From: CAZWRV01 sp964636325 | GTDB taxonomy: Bacteria > Verrucomicrobiota > Lentisphaeria > Victivallales > GWF2-50-93 | Assembly (NCBI GenBank): GCA_964636325.1 | Contig: CAZWRV010000060.1 | Span: 1-37,593, forward strand | DNA length: 37,593 bases | Reading direction: 5' to 3' | In this document: piece after piece, positions 7,468 to 16,854 of the stretch | Position numbering within the stretch: the first letter of the stretch is position 1 | Layout of the letters: each line of letters begins with the position of its first letter | The notes under the pieces: generated by a model | Seen by the model: only the letters and a program-made list of their open reading frames with translations | Database searches by the model: none | What the model was told of the DNA's origin: nothing | Position numbers and translations under genes: made by a program

Positions 7468-8955
7468 TCATCTGATTTTTTCAAGGATTGCCTTTGCGAG
7501 TTCGTGGCCGATGCCGGGGACTTTTGCGGCGATTTCGTCCGGGGAGGCCTTTTTGAGGTCCGCGATGGAGCCGAAGGCGTTGAGGATTGCCTTCTTGCGT
7601 TCCGGGCCGACGCCCTGGATTTCGTCGAGGATGGACTCCTGGATGCGTTTTTCGCGGAGGCATCGGTGGTATGAGATTGCGAACCTGTGGGCCTCGTCGC
7701 GAATGGACTGCAGGAGCCTGAGCGCTGGCCTCGCCCGGTCGAGGACGAGCGGCTCGTCCATGCCCGGAATGAAAATCTCCTCGTTCCTTTTCGCGAGGCT
7801 GATGATTGGGGTCGGCGGAATGTTTTCGGCGGCGAAGGCGGAGATTGCCGCGGAGAGCTGGCCTTTCCCGCCGTCTATGAGGACGAGGTCGGGCAGGGTT
7901 TTCCCTTCGTCGACGAGCCGTCTGTATCTTCTTGCGACGATCTCCCTCATCATGGCGAAGTCGTCCGGCTGCTGGACTGTCCTGATCTTGAAATGCCTGT
8001 AGTTCTTCCTGTCCGGCGTGCCGCCGTCGAAGCGGACCATGCTTCCGACGGAGAGCTGGCCGGAGATGTTCGAGATGTCGAACGCCTCGATGGTGTCCGG
8101 GCGCCTGTCGATGCCGAGCGCGGCCTCGAGATCGGCGACGGCCTCCGGGCCGGCGGGCGACTTCAGGTCTGCGAACCGGAAGTTGCGCATGCCCCTGCCG
8201 AAGGTCTCCCTGATGTTCTGGATTATGTCGCGGCATTTTGCGGCTTTCTCGAACTTTTTTTCGGCGGCGGCCTGCTGCATCTGCGACTGGAGGACGGCGA
8301 TGACATCGTCCGTCCTTCCTTCCAGGACTTCCAGCAGCGAGCCGACGCGCTCCTTGTAGGCTTCGAGGCTTGTGCGGCCGACGCACGGCGCGCAGCAGTC
8401 CCTGATGTTTTTTGCGAGGCAGTGGCGGTGGTCGGTTTCGCCGGGTCTGTCGGCCTTGCAGGTCCTGAGCCCGAAATGTCGGGTGAGGAACTCGACGGTG
8501 TCCCTGAGCGCGCCGCCTTTCGGGAAGGGGCCGAAGTATCGCGATCCGTCGTTGCGCCTCAGGCGAGCGAGCCTGAGGCGCGGCAGCTCCTCGGATGGAT
8601 TTATCCTGATCATCAGGAAGCGCTTGTCGTCCCGCATCAGCGTGTTGTAGTAGGGCGCATATTCCTTGATCAGGCGGGACTCGAGCAGGAGGGCCTCGCT
8701 GTCGGTCTTGACTGTCCGGTATTCCCATGAGACGATGGAGTTGACAAGCGAGAGCAGCTTGGGGTCGGCGTGACGGAGGCGCGATTTCTGGAAATACTGG
8801 GACATCCGCCTCCTGAGGTTCGCGGCCTTGCCGACATAGATGATGTTGCCGAGCCGATCCCGGAAGATGTAGATTCCGGGGGAGGCGGGGACGTCGCCCG
8901 GCCTGAACCCGGAGGAAGCTTCTTCGTCCTGCGTCGGTTTGTCAAGGCTGGGCAT
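7468..8955 (-). CDS. uvrC: UvrABC nuclease subunit C
   Basis: Nucleotide excision repair nuclease that cuts on both sides of a lesion bound by UvrB. Domains in order: GIY-YIG nuclease (GIY 27-29, YVG 40-42, Glu92), a Cys cluster (C166, C179, C187, C188, C191) matching the Fe-S region of UvrC, UVR helix pair (about 216-250), RNase H-like endonuclease (Asp293 in DIS, Asp361 in IDGGKGQ, His423 in RDEAHRF) and C-terminal helix-hairpin-helix motifs (about 446-493). At 495 residues it is about 100 shorter than the Escherichia coli protein, but every catalytic landmark is kept. AAGGA precedes the ATG. It is probably a single-gene unit. Confidence 0.96.
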   Translation of the reverse strand: MPSLDKPTQDEEASSGFRPGDVPASPGIYIFRDRLGNIIYVGKAANLRRRMSQYFQKSRLRHADPKLLSLVNSIVSWEYRTVKTDSEALLLESRLIKEYAPYYNTLMRDDKRFLMIRINPSEELPRLRLARLRRNDGSRYFGPFPKGGALRDTVEFLTRHFGLRTCKADRPGETDHRHCLAKNIRDCCAPCVGRTSLEAYKERVGSLLEVLEGRTDDVIAVLQSQMQQAAAEKKFEKAAKCRDIIQNIRETFGRGMRNFRFADLKSPAGPEAVADLEAALGIDRRPDTIEAFDISNISGQLSVGSMVRFDGGTPDRKNYRHFKIRTVQQPDDFAMMREIVARRYRRLVDEGKTLPDLVLIDGGKGQLSAAISAFAAENIPPTPIISLAKRNEEIFIPGMDEPLVLDRARPALRLLQSIRDEAHRFAISYHRCLREKRIQESILDEIQGVGPERKKAILNAFGSIADLKKASPDEIAAKVPGIGHELAKAILEKIR

Positions 8956-9069
8956 TGCTGTTGTCCTTTGTCAGGCATTCTTCACGCGAGGCCTGCCGAG
9001 ACCTGCGATACCTTCCAACCGAGGAGTCAATATCCGCGAGTTCGGCGTCCGGCATTCGCCGTCCGTGTT

Positions 9070-10884
9070 TCAATTTCCTTTGACACTCCAGGAGACGAGC
9101 GTCCCCTTGGCGGAGGTTCTGGAGGATTTCCTGCCGGAATATGTTTGTTGCGCGGAGGGATCGTATTTGGTGGAGAATTTCCCGAAGCTGATTCTGGGCG
9201 CGCTGACTGATCCAGAGACTTTCGAATCCGGCGCCATGCCCAAGTCCACCAGGTTCGAAGATCCGCCGCCGGACGAGCCGTGCTCTACCGAAATGTTCAG
9301 GATTCCCTTTTTGTTCCACTTCAGGGCAATGGTTTCCAGAAGGGCGTCGCTGCCGTCTCCGGCGGCGCGGAAAAACCTGAAAAGAGCCGAGCCTCCTTCC
9401 GGGCCGGATTGAAACTCGTATGCGTCCTTAAGCCTGAGCACGCCAGAATCCCAGGCGCCGAGCTTGACGTTGAAGGACGTTCCTGCGTCCATTGAGGCCG
9501 TGTCGAAATTCGCTCCGAGCTTGAGCTTGGCCCTTATGGAGAATGTGTCCTTGCAGGCGATGGGACATTCACCGTCGCATTCCTGCGGCAGGAACTTTTC
9601 GGAATGCCTTGCCCTGTATGAGAACTTCAGTACCTCCGCCGAATCTCCGGGGTCCTGCGCCACAGGCTGGAAGTTCGCGGTTATCTTCATGTTCTCCGCG
9701 ACCTTGGTGACGGTGAGCGGATTGTCGGTGCTGGAGACGCCGCCGGTCCAGTCGACGAAGCTGTAGCCGTCGTCTGGAACTGCTGTGACGGGCAGGCAGT
9801 CCGCTCCGTTCAGCACCGTCTGCGTCGCCTCCCCCGCTATCGTGCCGCCGGTTCCGGCCTCGAAGACGACCGTCCATCCGAGGGTCGCCGAAATTCCGGC
9901 ATAGACATACGCCCCCTGCGTCCCTGCGAGGAGCTTTGTCCCCGTGGCCGACAGTGAAACCGCCTGCCAGTTCAAGCCGGAGGAGCCGCCGGACGGACTG
10001 TTCTTCTCCCAGTTTCCGCCGCCGTCCTTGCTGGTGTAGACATAGCTGTTTACGGCGGATGCTGCGATGACCATCCCGTCTGAATTGCAGTCCAGGGAAG
10101 TCCAGCCCCTTGTAATTCCGCTTCCGGCAGGCGCCTTCTTCGCCCATGTCGCGCCGCCGTCCGCGGAGAGATAGAGGTAGTCGTTGTATGCCACGGCGAT
10201 TATGACCGTCCCGGCATCGTTGATGCAGACAGAACTCCAACCCTTTGCAGCGCCGGCGGGAGACTTCTTGGCCCACGTCGCGCCGCCGTCGGCCGAATAA
10301 TAGACATAGTCGTTCCAGGCCGAGACAACAATCTTTTTGCCGTCACCGTTCATGGAAATCGAATTCCAGCCCTTGGCTACGTCGGCGCCGGCGGGCGATT
10401 TTTTCGCCCATGTCGCGCCGCTGTCGGCCGAATAATAGACATGGTCGTTCCAGGCGCAGGCCGCGACCACGGTGCCGTCCCCGCTGAGGCTGAGTGAATT
10501 CCATCCTTTCACGACGCCAGTGCCGGCGGGCGATTTCTTCGCCCATGTCGCGCCGCCGTCGGCCGAATAATAGACATGGTCGTTCCAGGCCGAGAGCGCA
10601 ATCTTTGTGCCGTCGTCGCTCATCGAGACGGAGTTCCATCCTTTCACCACGCCACTGCCGGCGGGCGACTTCTTAGCCCAGCTAGTTCCGCCGTCCTTGG
10701 AAAGATATGGATAGTCGTTCCAGGCCGCCGCGGCCATGACGCCGCCGTCAGGGTTGACGCAAACTGAAGTCCAGACGCCCTGCCCGGTCTTGGGGGAGAA
10801 CTTCTGCCAGGCGTAGTCGCCCGCGGACAAAACGGCGGTAGAAAGAAAAATGTAGGAAAGCAGGGCAGGTTTGTCAAGGTTCAT
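9070..10884 (-). CDS. Secreted seven-blade propeller protein with InlB-like repeat
   Basis: Exported protein of 604 residues with a short signal peptide (MNLDKPALLSYIFLSTAVLS, cleavage near 21). Residues 38 to about 339 hold seven tandem units of about 45 residues beginning WxS and carrying SADGGATWAKKSPAG, a BNR/Asp-box-like pattern. Seven units suggest a closed seven-bladed beta-propeller. Residues about 338-408 match the divergent InlB B-repeat (Listeria-Bacteroides) domain (DDGYSFVDWTGGV, then NMKITANF). The C-terminal part (about 420-604) is unrecognised and has a Cys trio (CDGECPIAC). The ATG at 10884 is preceded by AGGAG and gives the signal peptide directly. Likely surface or extracellular binding; ligand unknown. 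It follows apbE by 133 bp. Confidence 0.82.
   Translation of the reverse strand: MNLDKPALLSYIFLSTAVLSAGDYAWQKFSPKTGQGVWTSVCVNPDGGVMAAAAWNDYPYLSKDGGTSWAKKSPAGSGVVKGWNSVSMSDDGTKIALSAWNDHVYYSADGGATWAKKSPAGTGVVKGWNSLSLSGDGTVVAACAWNDHVYYSADSGATWAKKSPAGADVAKGWNSISMNGDGKKIVVSAWNDYVYYSADGGATWAKKSPAGAAKGWSSVCINDAGTVIIAVAYNDYLYLSADGGATWAKKAPAGSGITRGWTSLDCNSDGMVIAASAVNSYVYTSKDGGGNWEKNSPSGGSSGLNWQAVSLSATGTKLLAGTQGAYVYAGISATLGWTVVFEAGTGGTIAGEATQTVLNGADCLPVTAVPDDGYSFVDWTGGVSSTDNPLTVTKVAENMKITANFQPVAQDPGDSAEVLKFSYRARHSEKFLPQECDGECPIACKDTFSIRAKLKLGANFDTASMDAGTSFNVKLGAWDSGVLRLKDAYEFQSGPEGGSALFRFFRAAGDGSDALLETIALKWNKKGILNISVEHGSSGGGSSNLVDLGMAPDSKVSGSVSAPRISFGKFSTKYDPSAQQTYSGRKSSRTSAKGTLVSWSVKGN
9868..10773 (-). 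repeat. Seven tandem ~135-bp units encoding propeller blades
   Basis: Units of 135 bp (the fourth is 129 bp) start at about 10773 and run to about 9868. Units 1-5 are nearly identical over the SADGGATWAKKSPAG part, while 6 and 7 are diverged. The near-identity of the inner units at DNA level suggests recent duplication or gene conversion. Confidence 0.8.
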
Positions 10885-11017
10885 CTGTTTTCTCCTGAGG
10901 GTTGTCGCTTGGAGGCTGTCATATAGTTTTATCTTCCAATCCTGATTTTCAAATGTCCCGCCAGGCTGGATGATTTGATTGAAAATGAGCCGTTTTCGGA
11001 GTTTTGAAATCGCCTCG

Positions 11018-12076
11018 TCATCTTCCTGCACAAGCGTCCCAGACGCCGCCGATCCTTATGTTTTCCAGGCTTGAAGTTGACGCCGGATTTTTCCGTATGA
11101 TAAAAGTCTTGATCCGCGGATCGGCCTTGTTCAACCTCTCGGCCAGCGGGGCGCCTTTGACAAATATGGCCGTGGAGAAGACGTCGGCGCTTAGCGCGTC
11201 GGGGGCGACCACGGAGACGGACAGCATGTTTTCGACCGGCAGCCCCGTTGCCGGATCCATGATATGCGTGAATGTCCTGCCTTCGATTTCGACATATCGC
11301 TCGTAGTTTCCGCTTGTGGAGACTGCGCAGCCCCTGATCTCAATGGTTCCGCATATTCCATCCTTCTTCTTCGGGTCGCGGACGCCGACGGTGTAGTTGT
11401 TCTTGCCGGGGGGCGGTTCCTCCAGGCAGACGAGGTTTCCGCCGAGATTAACTATTCCGGCCTTTATTCCGGCCTTCCTGACAGCGTCCGCGGCAAGGTC
11501 CACCGCATAGCCCTTGGCGATTCCGCCGAGGTCGAAACGCATTCCAGGGACAGTGAACTTGACCGTCCGTTCCTTGTCGTCGAAAACAAGCTTGCCGAGG
11601 CCGACCTTGCCCAGGGCTTCCTTGGTCTCGGCGTCCGACGGCAATGCCTTGCGTTTTCTATAGAAGCCCCAGAGTTCCATGAGTGGGCAGGCTGTGATAT
11701 CGAAGGCGCCGTCGGTGAGCTTGTTGAATTCGCGGGACTTCGACAGGACATCCCATAGGAGACCACCGCACTTGAAAGGCTTGTCGGAGGCGGTCTTGTT
11801 GAGCCGCGAGACTTCGCTGGCCTCGTCGAAGATGTTGCAGACGTCCTCGACCTCCTTGACTTTCTGGATTGCCATGACGGCAGCCCGATCAGCGGCCTCC
11901 CGATCGCCATAAAGAGTCACTTGCAGCAGCGTCCCCATCACAGGGACCTGGCGGACAACAGCTTCAATGGCGGCACCTTCCTCTCCGCCATAAACGCTGA
12001 AGGCGAAGAGGGCGCAGGAAGCATCAATAATTGTTAGAGCGGTTAAGAATAACCGCGCACGGTAACTGTTGCCCAT
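11018..12076 (-). CDS. apbE: FAD:protein FMN transferase
   Basis: Flavinyltransferase that attaches FMN from FAD to Thr or Ser of target proteins such as Nqr/Rnf subunits, in the periplasm. It has 352 residues with a hydrophobic export segment (about 8-28). Family motifs appear in order: PVMGT near 46, FDITACPLMELWGF, FDLGGIAKGYAVD, GIVNLGGN, STSGNYERY, THIMDPATG and DALSADVFSTA. Length is normal. No Nqr or Rnf gene is in the window, so its target is elsewhere. The propeller gene follows in the same direction. Confidence 0.93.
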   Translation of the reverse strand: MGNSYRARLFLTALTIIDASCALFAFSVYGGEEGAAIEAVVRQVPVMGTLLQVTLYGDREAADRAAVMAIQKVKEVEDVCNIFDEASEVSRLNKTASDKPFKCGGLLWDVLSKSREFNKLTDGAFDITACPLMELWGFYRKRKALPSDAETKEALGKVGLGKLVFDDKERTVKFTVPGMRFDLGGIAKGYAVDLAADAVRKAGIKAGIVNLGGNLVCLEEPPPGKNNYTVGVRDPKKKDGICGTIEIRGCAVSTSGNYERYVEIEGRTFTHIMDPATGLPVENMLSVSVVAPDALSADVFSTAIFVKGAPLAERLNKADPRIKTFIIRKNPASTSSLENIRIGGVWDACAGR

Positions 12077-12122
12077 CCGCTCACCGGCCGCCTATCTCCG
12101 ATTACTGATCGCTGTTCAATTA

Positions 12123-13943
12123 TTACTGGCCGCCGCCTGTTGTTGGCGTCTGCTCTCCGGCCTTCTTTTCCTTGTCCTTGGGCTGGACGATGCTTATGTG
12201 CAGTTCGCGGAGCTGCTTTGGATCGACCTCGGACGGTGCGTTCATCATGAGGTCCTGCGCCTGCTGGTTGAACGGGAAGCAGATGACCTCGCGGATGTTC
12301 GGCTCGTTGAGGAGGAGCATGACGATGCGGTCGATTCCGGGCGCGATTCCGCCGTGCGGCGGTGCGCCCAGCTTGAAGGCGTTGATCATTCCGCCGAACC
12401 TCTTGTCGACGGCGTCCTTGCCGTAGCCGGCGATCTCGAAAGCCCTGTACATCACATCGGGGCGGTGGTTCCTGATGGCGCCGCTAGAGAGCTCCACGCC
12501 GTTGCAGACGATGTCGTATTGGAACGCCTTGATCTTCAAGGGGTCCATCGTGTTTAGCGCCTCGATGCCGCCCTGCGGCATGGAGAACGGATTGTGGCTG
12601 AATATCACCTTTCCGGTCTCCTCGTCCAGCTCGTACATCGGGAAGTCGACGATCCAGCAGAACTTGTAGGTGTCCTTCTCCAGGAGGCTGAGGCGCTGCG
12701 CGAACTCCGCGAGGATCTTGCCGCCGAACTCGCAGACCTTCTTCTCCTTGTCGGCTAGGAAGAACATTGCGTCGCCGTCCTTGATGCCGCCGGCCTCCTC
12801 GAGCGCCTTGAGCTCGGACTCCTTGAGGAACTTGACGATGGGGCTCTTGCGCTCGGTGCCGGTCCAGATTATGTAGCCGAGCCCCTTCGAGCCTATGGAC
12901 TGCGCGAAGGCGACCATGTCGTCGAAGAACCTGCGCGGCTGCGTGGATACGCCCCTGACCGTGATTGCGCGGACCACTCCGCCGCTTTTCACGGCGCCGG
13001 CGAAGGCGTTGAATCCGCTCTCGCGGAAGACCTCGCTGACATCGATCATCCTGAGCGGATTGCGGAGGTCGGGCTTGTCGGTGCCGTATGTTTTCATCGC
13101 CTCGTCATATGGGATCCGTACGAACGGGGGCCCGTCCATCTTCCAGCCGCTGAAGTCCTTGAATATCCCGTAGAGGAGCTTTTCGACCACGGCGAATACG
13201 TCGTCCTGCTCTACGAAGCTCATCTCGATGTCGAGCTGGTAGAACTCTCCGGGCGACCTGTCGGCGCGGGCGTCCTCGTCCCTGAAGCATGGGGCGATCT
13301 GGAAGTAGCGGTCGAACCCTGAGATCATGAGTAGCTGCTTGAACTGCTGCGGCGCCTGCGGAAGCGCGTAGAACTTGCCGGGATGGACGCGGCTCGGGAC
13401 CAGATAGTCGCGGGCGCCCTCGGGCGAGCTGCTCGTGAGTATCGGCGTCTGGAATTCGCAGAAGCCCATATCGACCATGCGGCGGCGTATCTCGGAGATC
13501 ACCTTCGAGCGGAAGACTATGTTCTTGTGCATCCTGTCGCGGCGGAGATCGAGGAAGCGGTATTTGAGGCGGAGATGCTCCGGCGGCTGGTCGTCCTGCG
13601 CAACCTGGAACGGGAGGACCTCCGATTCCCCGAGAATCTCCATCTGTTCGGCGACAATCTCGATCTCGCCGGTCGCCAGCTTGGGGTTGATCGTCTCCGG
13701 CGTGCGGGCGACGACCTGGCCCGTAAAGCAGAGAACCGTCTCTGTCCTCCACTTGCCCAGCTCCTGGTAGAACTCCTTCTGCGGGTTGATCACGACCTGC
13801 GTGAGCCCGTAGTGATCGCGGAGGTCTATGAATATTATCCCGCCGTGGTCCCTGACGCTGTGAACCCAGCCCGATATCCTGGCCGTCCGCCCGACGTCGC
13901 CTCTGCGGAGTGCCCCGCACGTATGTGTCCTGAATCTGTGCAT
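12123..13943 (-). CDS. aspS: Aspartate--tRNA ligase (probably Asp/Asn non-discriminating)
   Basis: Class II synthetase charging tRNA-Asp. The 606-residue bacterial form has an N-terminal OB anticodon-binding domain, motif 1 (GFCEFQTPILT region), motif 2 (FRDEDARADRSPGEFYQLD), a bacterial GAD insertion and motif 3 (HGGIAPGIDRIVML). In the anticodon-binding region it reads RDHGG at 31-35, the His/Gly type seen in non-discriminating AspRS such as that of Pseudomonas aeruginosa, rather than the Leu of Escherichia coli. If so, it also makes Asp-tRNA-Asn for GatCAB (inference). AGGT lies about 8 nt before the ATG. Confidence 0.96.
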   Translation of the reverse strand: MHRFRTHTCGALRRGDVGRTARISGWVHSVRDHGGIIFIDLRDHYGLTQVVINPQKEFYQELGKWRTETVLCFTGQVVARTPETINPKLATGEIEIVAEQMEILGESEVLPFQVAQDDQPPEHLRLKYRFLDLRRDRMHKNIVFRSKVISEIRRRMVDMGFCEFQTPILTSSSPEGARDYLVPSRVHPGKFYALPQAPQQFKQLLMISGFDRYFQIAPCFRDEDARADRSPGEFYQLDIEMSFVEQDDVFAVVEKLLYGIFKDFSGWKMDGPPFVRIPYDEAMKTYGTDKPDLRNPLRMIDVSEVFRESGFNAFAGAVKSGGVVRAITVRGVSTQPRRFFDDMVAFAQSIGSKGLGYIIWTGTERKSPIVKFLKESELKALEEAGGIKDGDAMFFLADKEKKVCEFGGKILAEFAQRLSLLEKDTYKFCWIVDFPMYELDEETGKVIFSHNPFSMPQGGIEALNTMDPLKIKAFQYDIVCNGVELSSGAIRNHRPDVMYRAFEIAGYGKDAVDKRFGGMINAFKLGAPPHGGIAPGIDRIVMLLLNEPNIREVICFPFNQQAQDLMMNAPSEVDPKQLRELHISIVQPKDKEKKAGEQTPTTGGGQ

Positions 13944-14032
13944 GGAAATACCTGATGGTTGCGTTTTAAGAGCAATTCGTGAAAAGGCGGTAAGTTAACC
14001 TATAAATGTAAAACTTAAACTGTTTGATCCGA

Positions 14033-14278
14033 CTATTTTAAGGGATAAACCGTCTTTCCGTCCGCCCATGTCTGGACGCTGATTCCAGGGACTTCGTGCC
14101 TGCCCGTGTCTATCCAGGCGCCCGATGCGGGGTCGCGGAAGCTGATCTGCGCAGCCATCGGCGCGGTCAGCGGCGGCGCCATCGGCTTGTGGATTTTCTG
14201 CGGGCCGGCGCCCAGGAAGTCGGCCAAAACCCCGAACGCTTCGCCTCGTGGATAGCCACTCCTCTGAAACTCGCCCAT
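14033..14278 (-). CDS. Doubtful small ORF, possibly a gene remnant
   Basis: An 81-codon frame in the 525-bp gap between lpxK and aspS. The translation ends in a plausible folded-looking segment (VPGISVQTWADGKTVYPL) but matches no family I know. There is no ribosome site: the ATG follows three spaced GACAAAG motifs. It could be a short lineage-specific protein, a decayed gene end or chance. Confidence 0.25.
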   Translation of the reverse strand: MGEFQRSGYPRGEAFGVLADFLGAGPQKIHKPMAPPLTAPMAAQISFRDPASGAWIDTGRHEVPGISVQTWADGKTVYPLK

Positions 14279-14468
14279 CTTTGTCGCGAACTTTGTCGTT
14301 ATCTTTGTCGTCTTCCGGAGGGTTGAGCCAAGCTCAACCGCGGCTCAGCACAGCTTCGCCCTCCATCGAGTTTCTGTTCGACAGAACTGGCGGATTTCCT
14401 CGCCAGAGCGGCACTCCTCTGCAACTTCCCTTTTAATCGGGGTCGCTTTAGGTATCGCTTTCAATCTT
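14279..14468. other. Structured intergenic stretch downstream of lpxK
   Basis: No supported gene. A perfect hairpin GGTTGAGC-CAA-GCTCAACC lies at 14321-14339 without a T-tract. Next to it are three spaced GACAAAG motifs on the minus strand (about 14279-14310). Confidence 0.5.
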
Positions 14469-15641
14469 TCATATGAAGCATATCCTAGCGATGCACTGGT
14501 CGAAGCTCTCCTGGCCGCTAATGATGTCGATCTCGACGCGCATGAAGTAGATGGGGATGTCGCGGCGGTCCAGGCGCGGTATGCGGACGGCGTCCTTCTC
14601 GGTCGTGACGATGATGCTGGCTCCGGCTCTTTTCGCCCTGTTGATGAAGTCGATTATCTCCTGCTGGTTGTATCTGTGGTGGTCGACGAAGTCCTGCTTG
14701 TGGACGAGCTCCGCGCCGGAGTTGACCAGGAACTCCTCGAAGCTTTCCGGGCATGCGATGCCGCTCAGCGCCGCAATCTTCCTGCCCTTCATGCAGTCGA
14801 GGGGGAGACGGCGTTCCTTGACGTAGATGTCCTCCAGGTACAGGGGCTTGTGGCAGCATTCGATTATCTCCGCGCGGCGGTTGTGCCTCCTGATGAACGT
14901 CTTGAGGTGCCTGCACCGGTTGCCGCCCTTGGACTTCGTGAGGAAGATGTAGTCTGCGCGGCGGATGTTCTTTATCGGTTCGCGCAGGAGCCCCCGCGGC
15001 AGGACATGATGGTTGCTGAAGGGCCTGGTCGAATCAACCAGCAGGATGTTGAGGCGCGGCCTCAGATCGAGATACTGGAATCCGTCGTCGAGGATCAGCG
15101 TGTCGGCCTCGAACTCCTTTACCGCATAGCGGCCGGCCTTGACCCGGTCCTTGTCGACAAGCACGATGACATCCCTCAGGTTCGACGCAAGCATGTATGG
15201 TTCGTCGCCCGCCATATTCGAGTTCAGCAGCAGGTTCTGCCCGTCGGAGACGACCCTTGGTGGTATCTCATGCCTTTTCGACATGAACAGCTCCCTCAGC
15301 TTCTCGATGAAGCTCCTGTCCCGGCTCCTGTATCCGCGGCTGAGGATGGCGACCTTCCGCCCCTTCTGGCTGAGGGACCTGGCGAATACCTCCACCACAG
15401 GCGTCTTGCCCGTGCCTCCGCAGGTCAGGTTGCCGATGCTCACCACCAGGCAGCCCAGGGCCCTGTTCCTGAATATCCTGTTGTCGTAGACCCAGTGGCG
15501 GAACTGGACTGCCCGCCGATAGACAGTGGATAAGACAAACAGGAATCCGAGCGTGAGGACGTCGTAGCGCTTGCGCCTCCTATGGCTTATTATGTCCACG
15601 AAATACTGCTGGACATTCTCGTTTATTTCTCTGAAGTTCAT
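14469..15641 (-). CDS. lpxK: Tetraacyldisaccharide 4'-kinase
   Basis: Inner-membrane kinase that phosphorylates the lipid A disaccharide at the 4' position, the sixth step of lipid A synthesis, so the cell should have a lipid A outer membrane. It has 390 residues from ATG 15641, with an amphipathic or hydrophobic N-terminal helix (about 26-48) and Walker A GNLTCGGTGKT at 70-80. The ILSRGYRS and DDGFQYLDL motifs follow. An upstream in-frame ATG (15776) would add an unrelated extension overlapping the next gene and is rejected. No ribosome site is strong. No other lpx gene is nearby. Confidence 0.92.
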   Translation of the reverse strand: MNFREINENVQQYFVDIISHRRRKRYDVLTLGFLFVLSTVYRRAVQFRHWVYDNRIFRNRALGCLVVSIGNLTCGGTGKTPVVEVFARSLSQKGRKVAILSRGYRSRDRSFIEKLRELFMSKRHEIPPRVVSDGQNLLLNSNMAGDEPYMLASNLRDVIVLVDKDRVKAGRYAVKEFEADTLILDDGFQYLDLRPRLNILLVDSTRPFSNHHVLPRGLLREPIKNIRRADYIFLTKSKGGNRCRHLKTFIRRHNRRAEIIECCHKPLYLEDIYVKERRLPLDCMKGRKIAALSGIACPESFEEFLVNSGAELVHKQDFVDHHRYNQQEIIDFINRAKRAGASIIVTTEKDAVRIPRLDRRDIPIYFMRVEIDIISGQESFDQCIARICFI

Positions 15642-15750
15642 TCCGGTAAGATATATCGGAAAGCCGTTTTTTCCCGCGAAATTCGCAAACACGCGCGTTT
15701 GGCGGCTGGGCGCCGGCTGATTGGGCAGGAGCGGAACGCGACCTCGCCCG

Positions 15751-15770
15751 GCGGGCAAAGCCCACCTCAG
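15751..15770 (-). repeat. Degenerate copy of the GCGGGC hairpin repeat
   Basis: 18 of 20 bases match the hairpin end of the 54-bp repeat family. In minus orientation the unit begins at the TGA stop of the 15767-16834 gene, where the full copies have TAA. Its GGGC-TTT-GCCC stem could act as a terminator. Confidence 0.6.
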
Positions 15771-16834
15771 TCCCATATGCCCTTGTCGTCAATGGGAAGT
15801 GAGACTTCCTTGCCGAGCTTGTCGGACTTGTACATCGCCAGGGCCAGTTCGAGGGTCGGGCGGACCGCAGTGCAGGGGATGCAGACTTCGCGGCTGTTCT
15901 CGACGGCCTCGATGCAGTCGTCGATTACGAACTGGTGGTCCTCGCTGGGCAGGGCTGAAGGATCGCTGCTGGCAGTGGCCTGGGCGGCGTTTCCGGCGCT
16001 GCGGATTTCCGCATCCTCAATATTCTCCTCCTTGAACTTCCACAGCTTGAAGGCGGCGCCCTCCATTATGGCGCTTCCCTCGGATCCGTAGACTTCGATG
16101 CGGACGTCGTTCCCGGGCCAGAGCGCGGTGCTTGCCTGGACGAATCCCCTGACGCCGTTCGCGAAGCTGATCCTGGCGTCCAGGGTGTCCTCGATCTTCA
16201 CGTCCGGATGCGCGAGGTTGCGCATTTCGGCCGAGACGCTCGCGGCGGGGCCCATGAGGAACTGCAGGAGGTCGATGTAGTGGAACGCATGCTGTATCGT
16301 GACCCCCGCCCCGCACTTGCGGTTCGAGCGCCATGCGTCCATCCGGTAGTATTCGCTTGCCCGGTACCACTTCATTACCGCGTCGACGCGGAGTATCTTT
16401 CCGAAACGGCCCTTTTCGATGGCGGCCTTTATATGGCGCATGGGCGGGCGGATCCTGCACTGGACGAAGATGCCGAACTTCACCCCTGCCCTTCTGCATG
16501 CGTCGATCATCCGATCGGTCTCTTCGAGTGACATTGCCGGCGGTTTTTCACAGAGCACGTGCTTTCCCGCGGCCGCGGCCTTGAGGACGAAGTCCGTGTG
16601 CAGGTGGTTCGGAGTCACGATGTTCACGACCTCTATCCTCCTGTCCCTCAGCATGTCGTCGAACGAGGAGTAGATGTCCGCGGAAGGCGCGAATTTCGCG
16701 GCTAGCTTCTTCGCGCTCTGCTCGTTTACGTCGCAGACCGCGAGCAGCTCGGCCTTCGCCGACTTCCTGATCGCGTCCGCATGGAGCCCGGAAATCATCC
16801 CGGCGCCCAGGATACCAAAACCCTTCTTAGCCAT
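15767..16834 (-). CDS. Gfo/Idh/MocA-family oxidoreductase (1)
   Basis: NAD(P)-dependent sugar or polyol dehydrogenase-type enzyme of 355 residues. Rossmann motif GILGAG at 7-12, the family EKP at 96-98 (Lys97 catalytic) and HxxD at 185-188 within the second domain. GGAGG lies 5 nt before the ATG. It is the last gene of the 26-15.8 kb minus-strand cluster, separated from the alcohol dehydrogenase by a 229-bp repeat-rich gap, so it may have its own promoter. Substrate not predictable. Confidence 0.9.
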   Translation of the reverse strand: MAKKGFGILGAGMISGLHADAIRKSAKAELLAVCDVNEQSAKKLAAKFAPSADIYSSFDDMLRDRRIEVVNIVTPNHLHTDFVLKAAAAGKHVLCEKPPAMSLEETDRMIDACRRAGVKFGIFVQCRIRPPMRHIKAAIEKGRFGKILRVDAVMKWYRASEYYRMDAWRSNRKCGAGVTIQHAFHYIDLLQFLMGPAASVSAEMRNLAHPDVKIEDTLDARISFANGVRGFVQASTALWPGNDVRIEVYGSEGSAIMEGAAFKLWKFKEENIEDAEIRSAGNAAQATASSDPSALPSEDHQFVIDDCIEAVENSREVCIPCTAVRPTLELALAMYKSDKLGKEVSLPIDDKGIWD

Positions 16835-16854
16835 GACTTCCTCCCGTTTATTAA

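Noticed and set aside
7687..8730. 347-codon plus frame opposite uvrC
   Set aside because: Shadow of the GC-rich uvrC coding strand; the minus-strand protein has all UvrC catalytic motifs.
9868..10773. Tandem DNA repeats as a CRISPR array or satellite
   Set aside because: The units are in frame, about 135 bp long and encode protein blades. There are no spacers.
14676..15533. 285-codon plus frame opposite lpxK
   Set aside because: Shadow frame; LpxK on the minus strand has the Walker A and family motifs.
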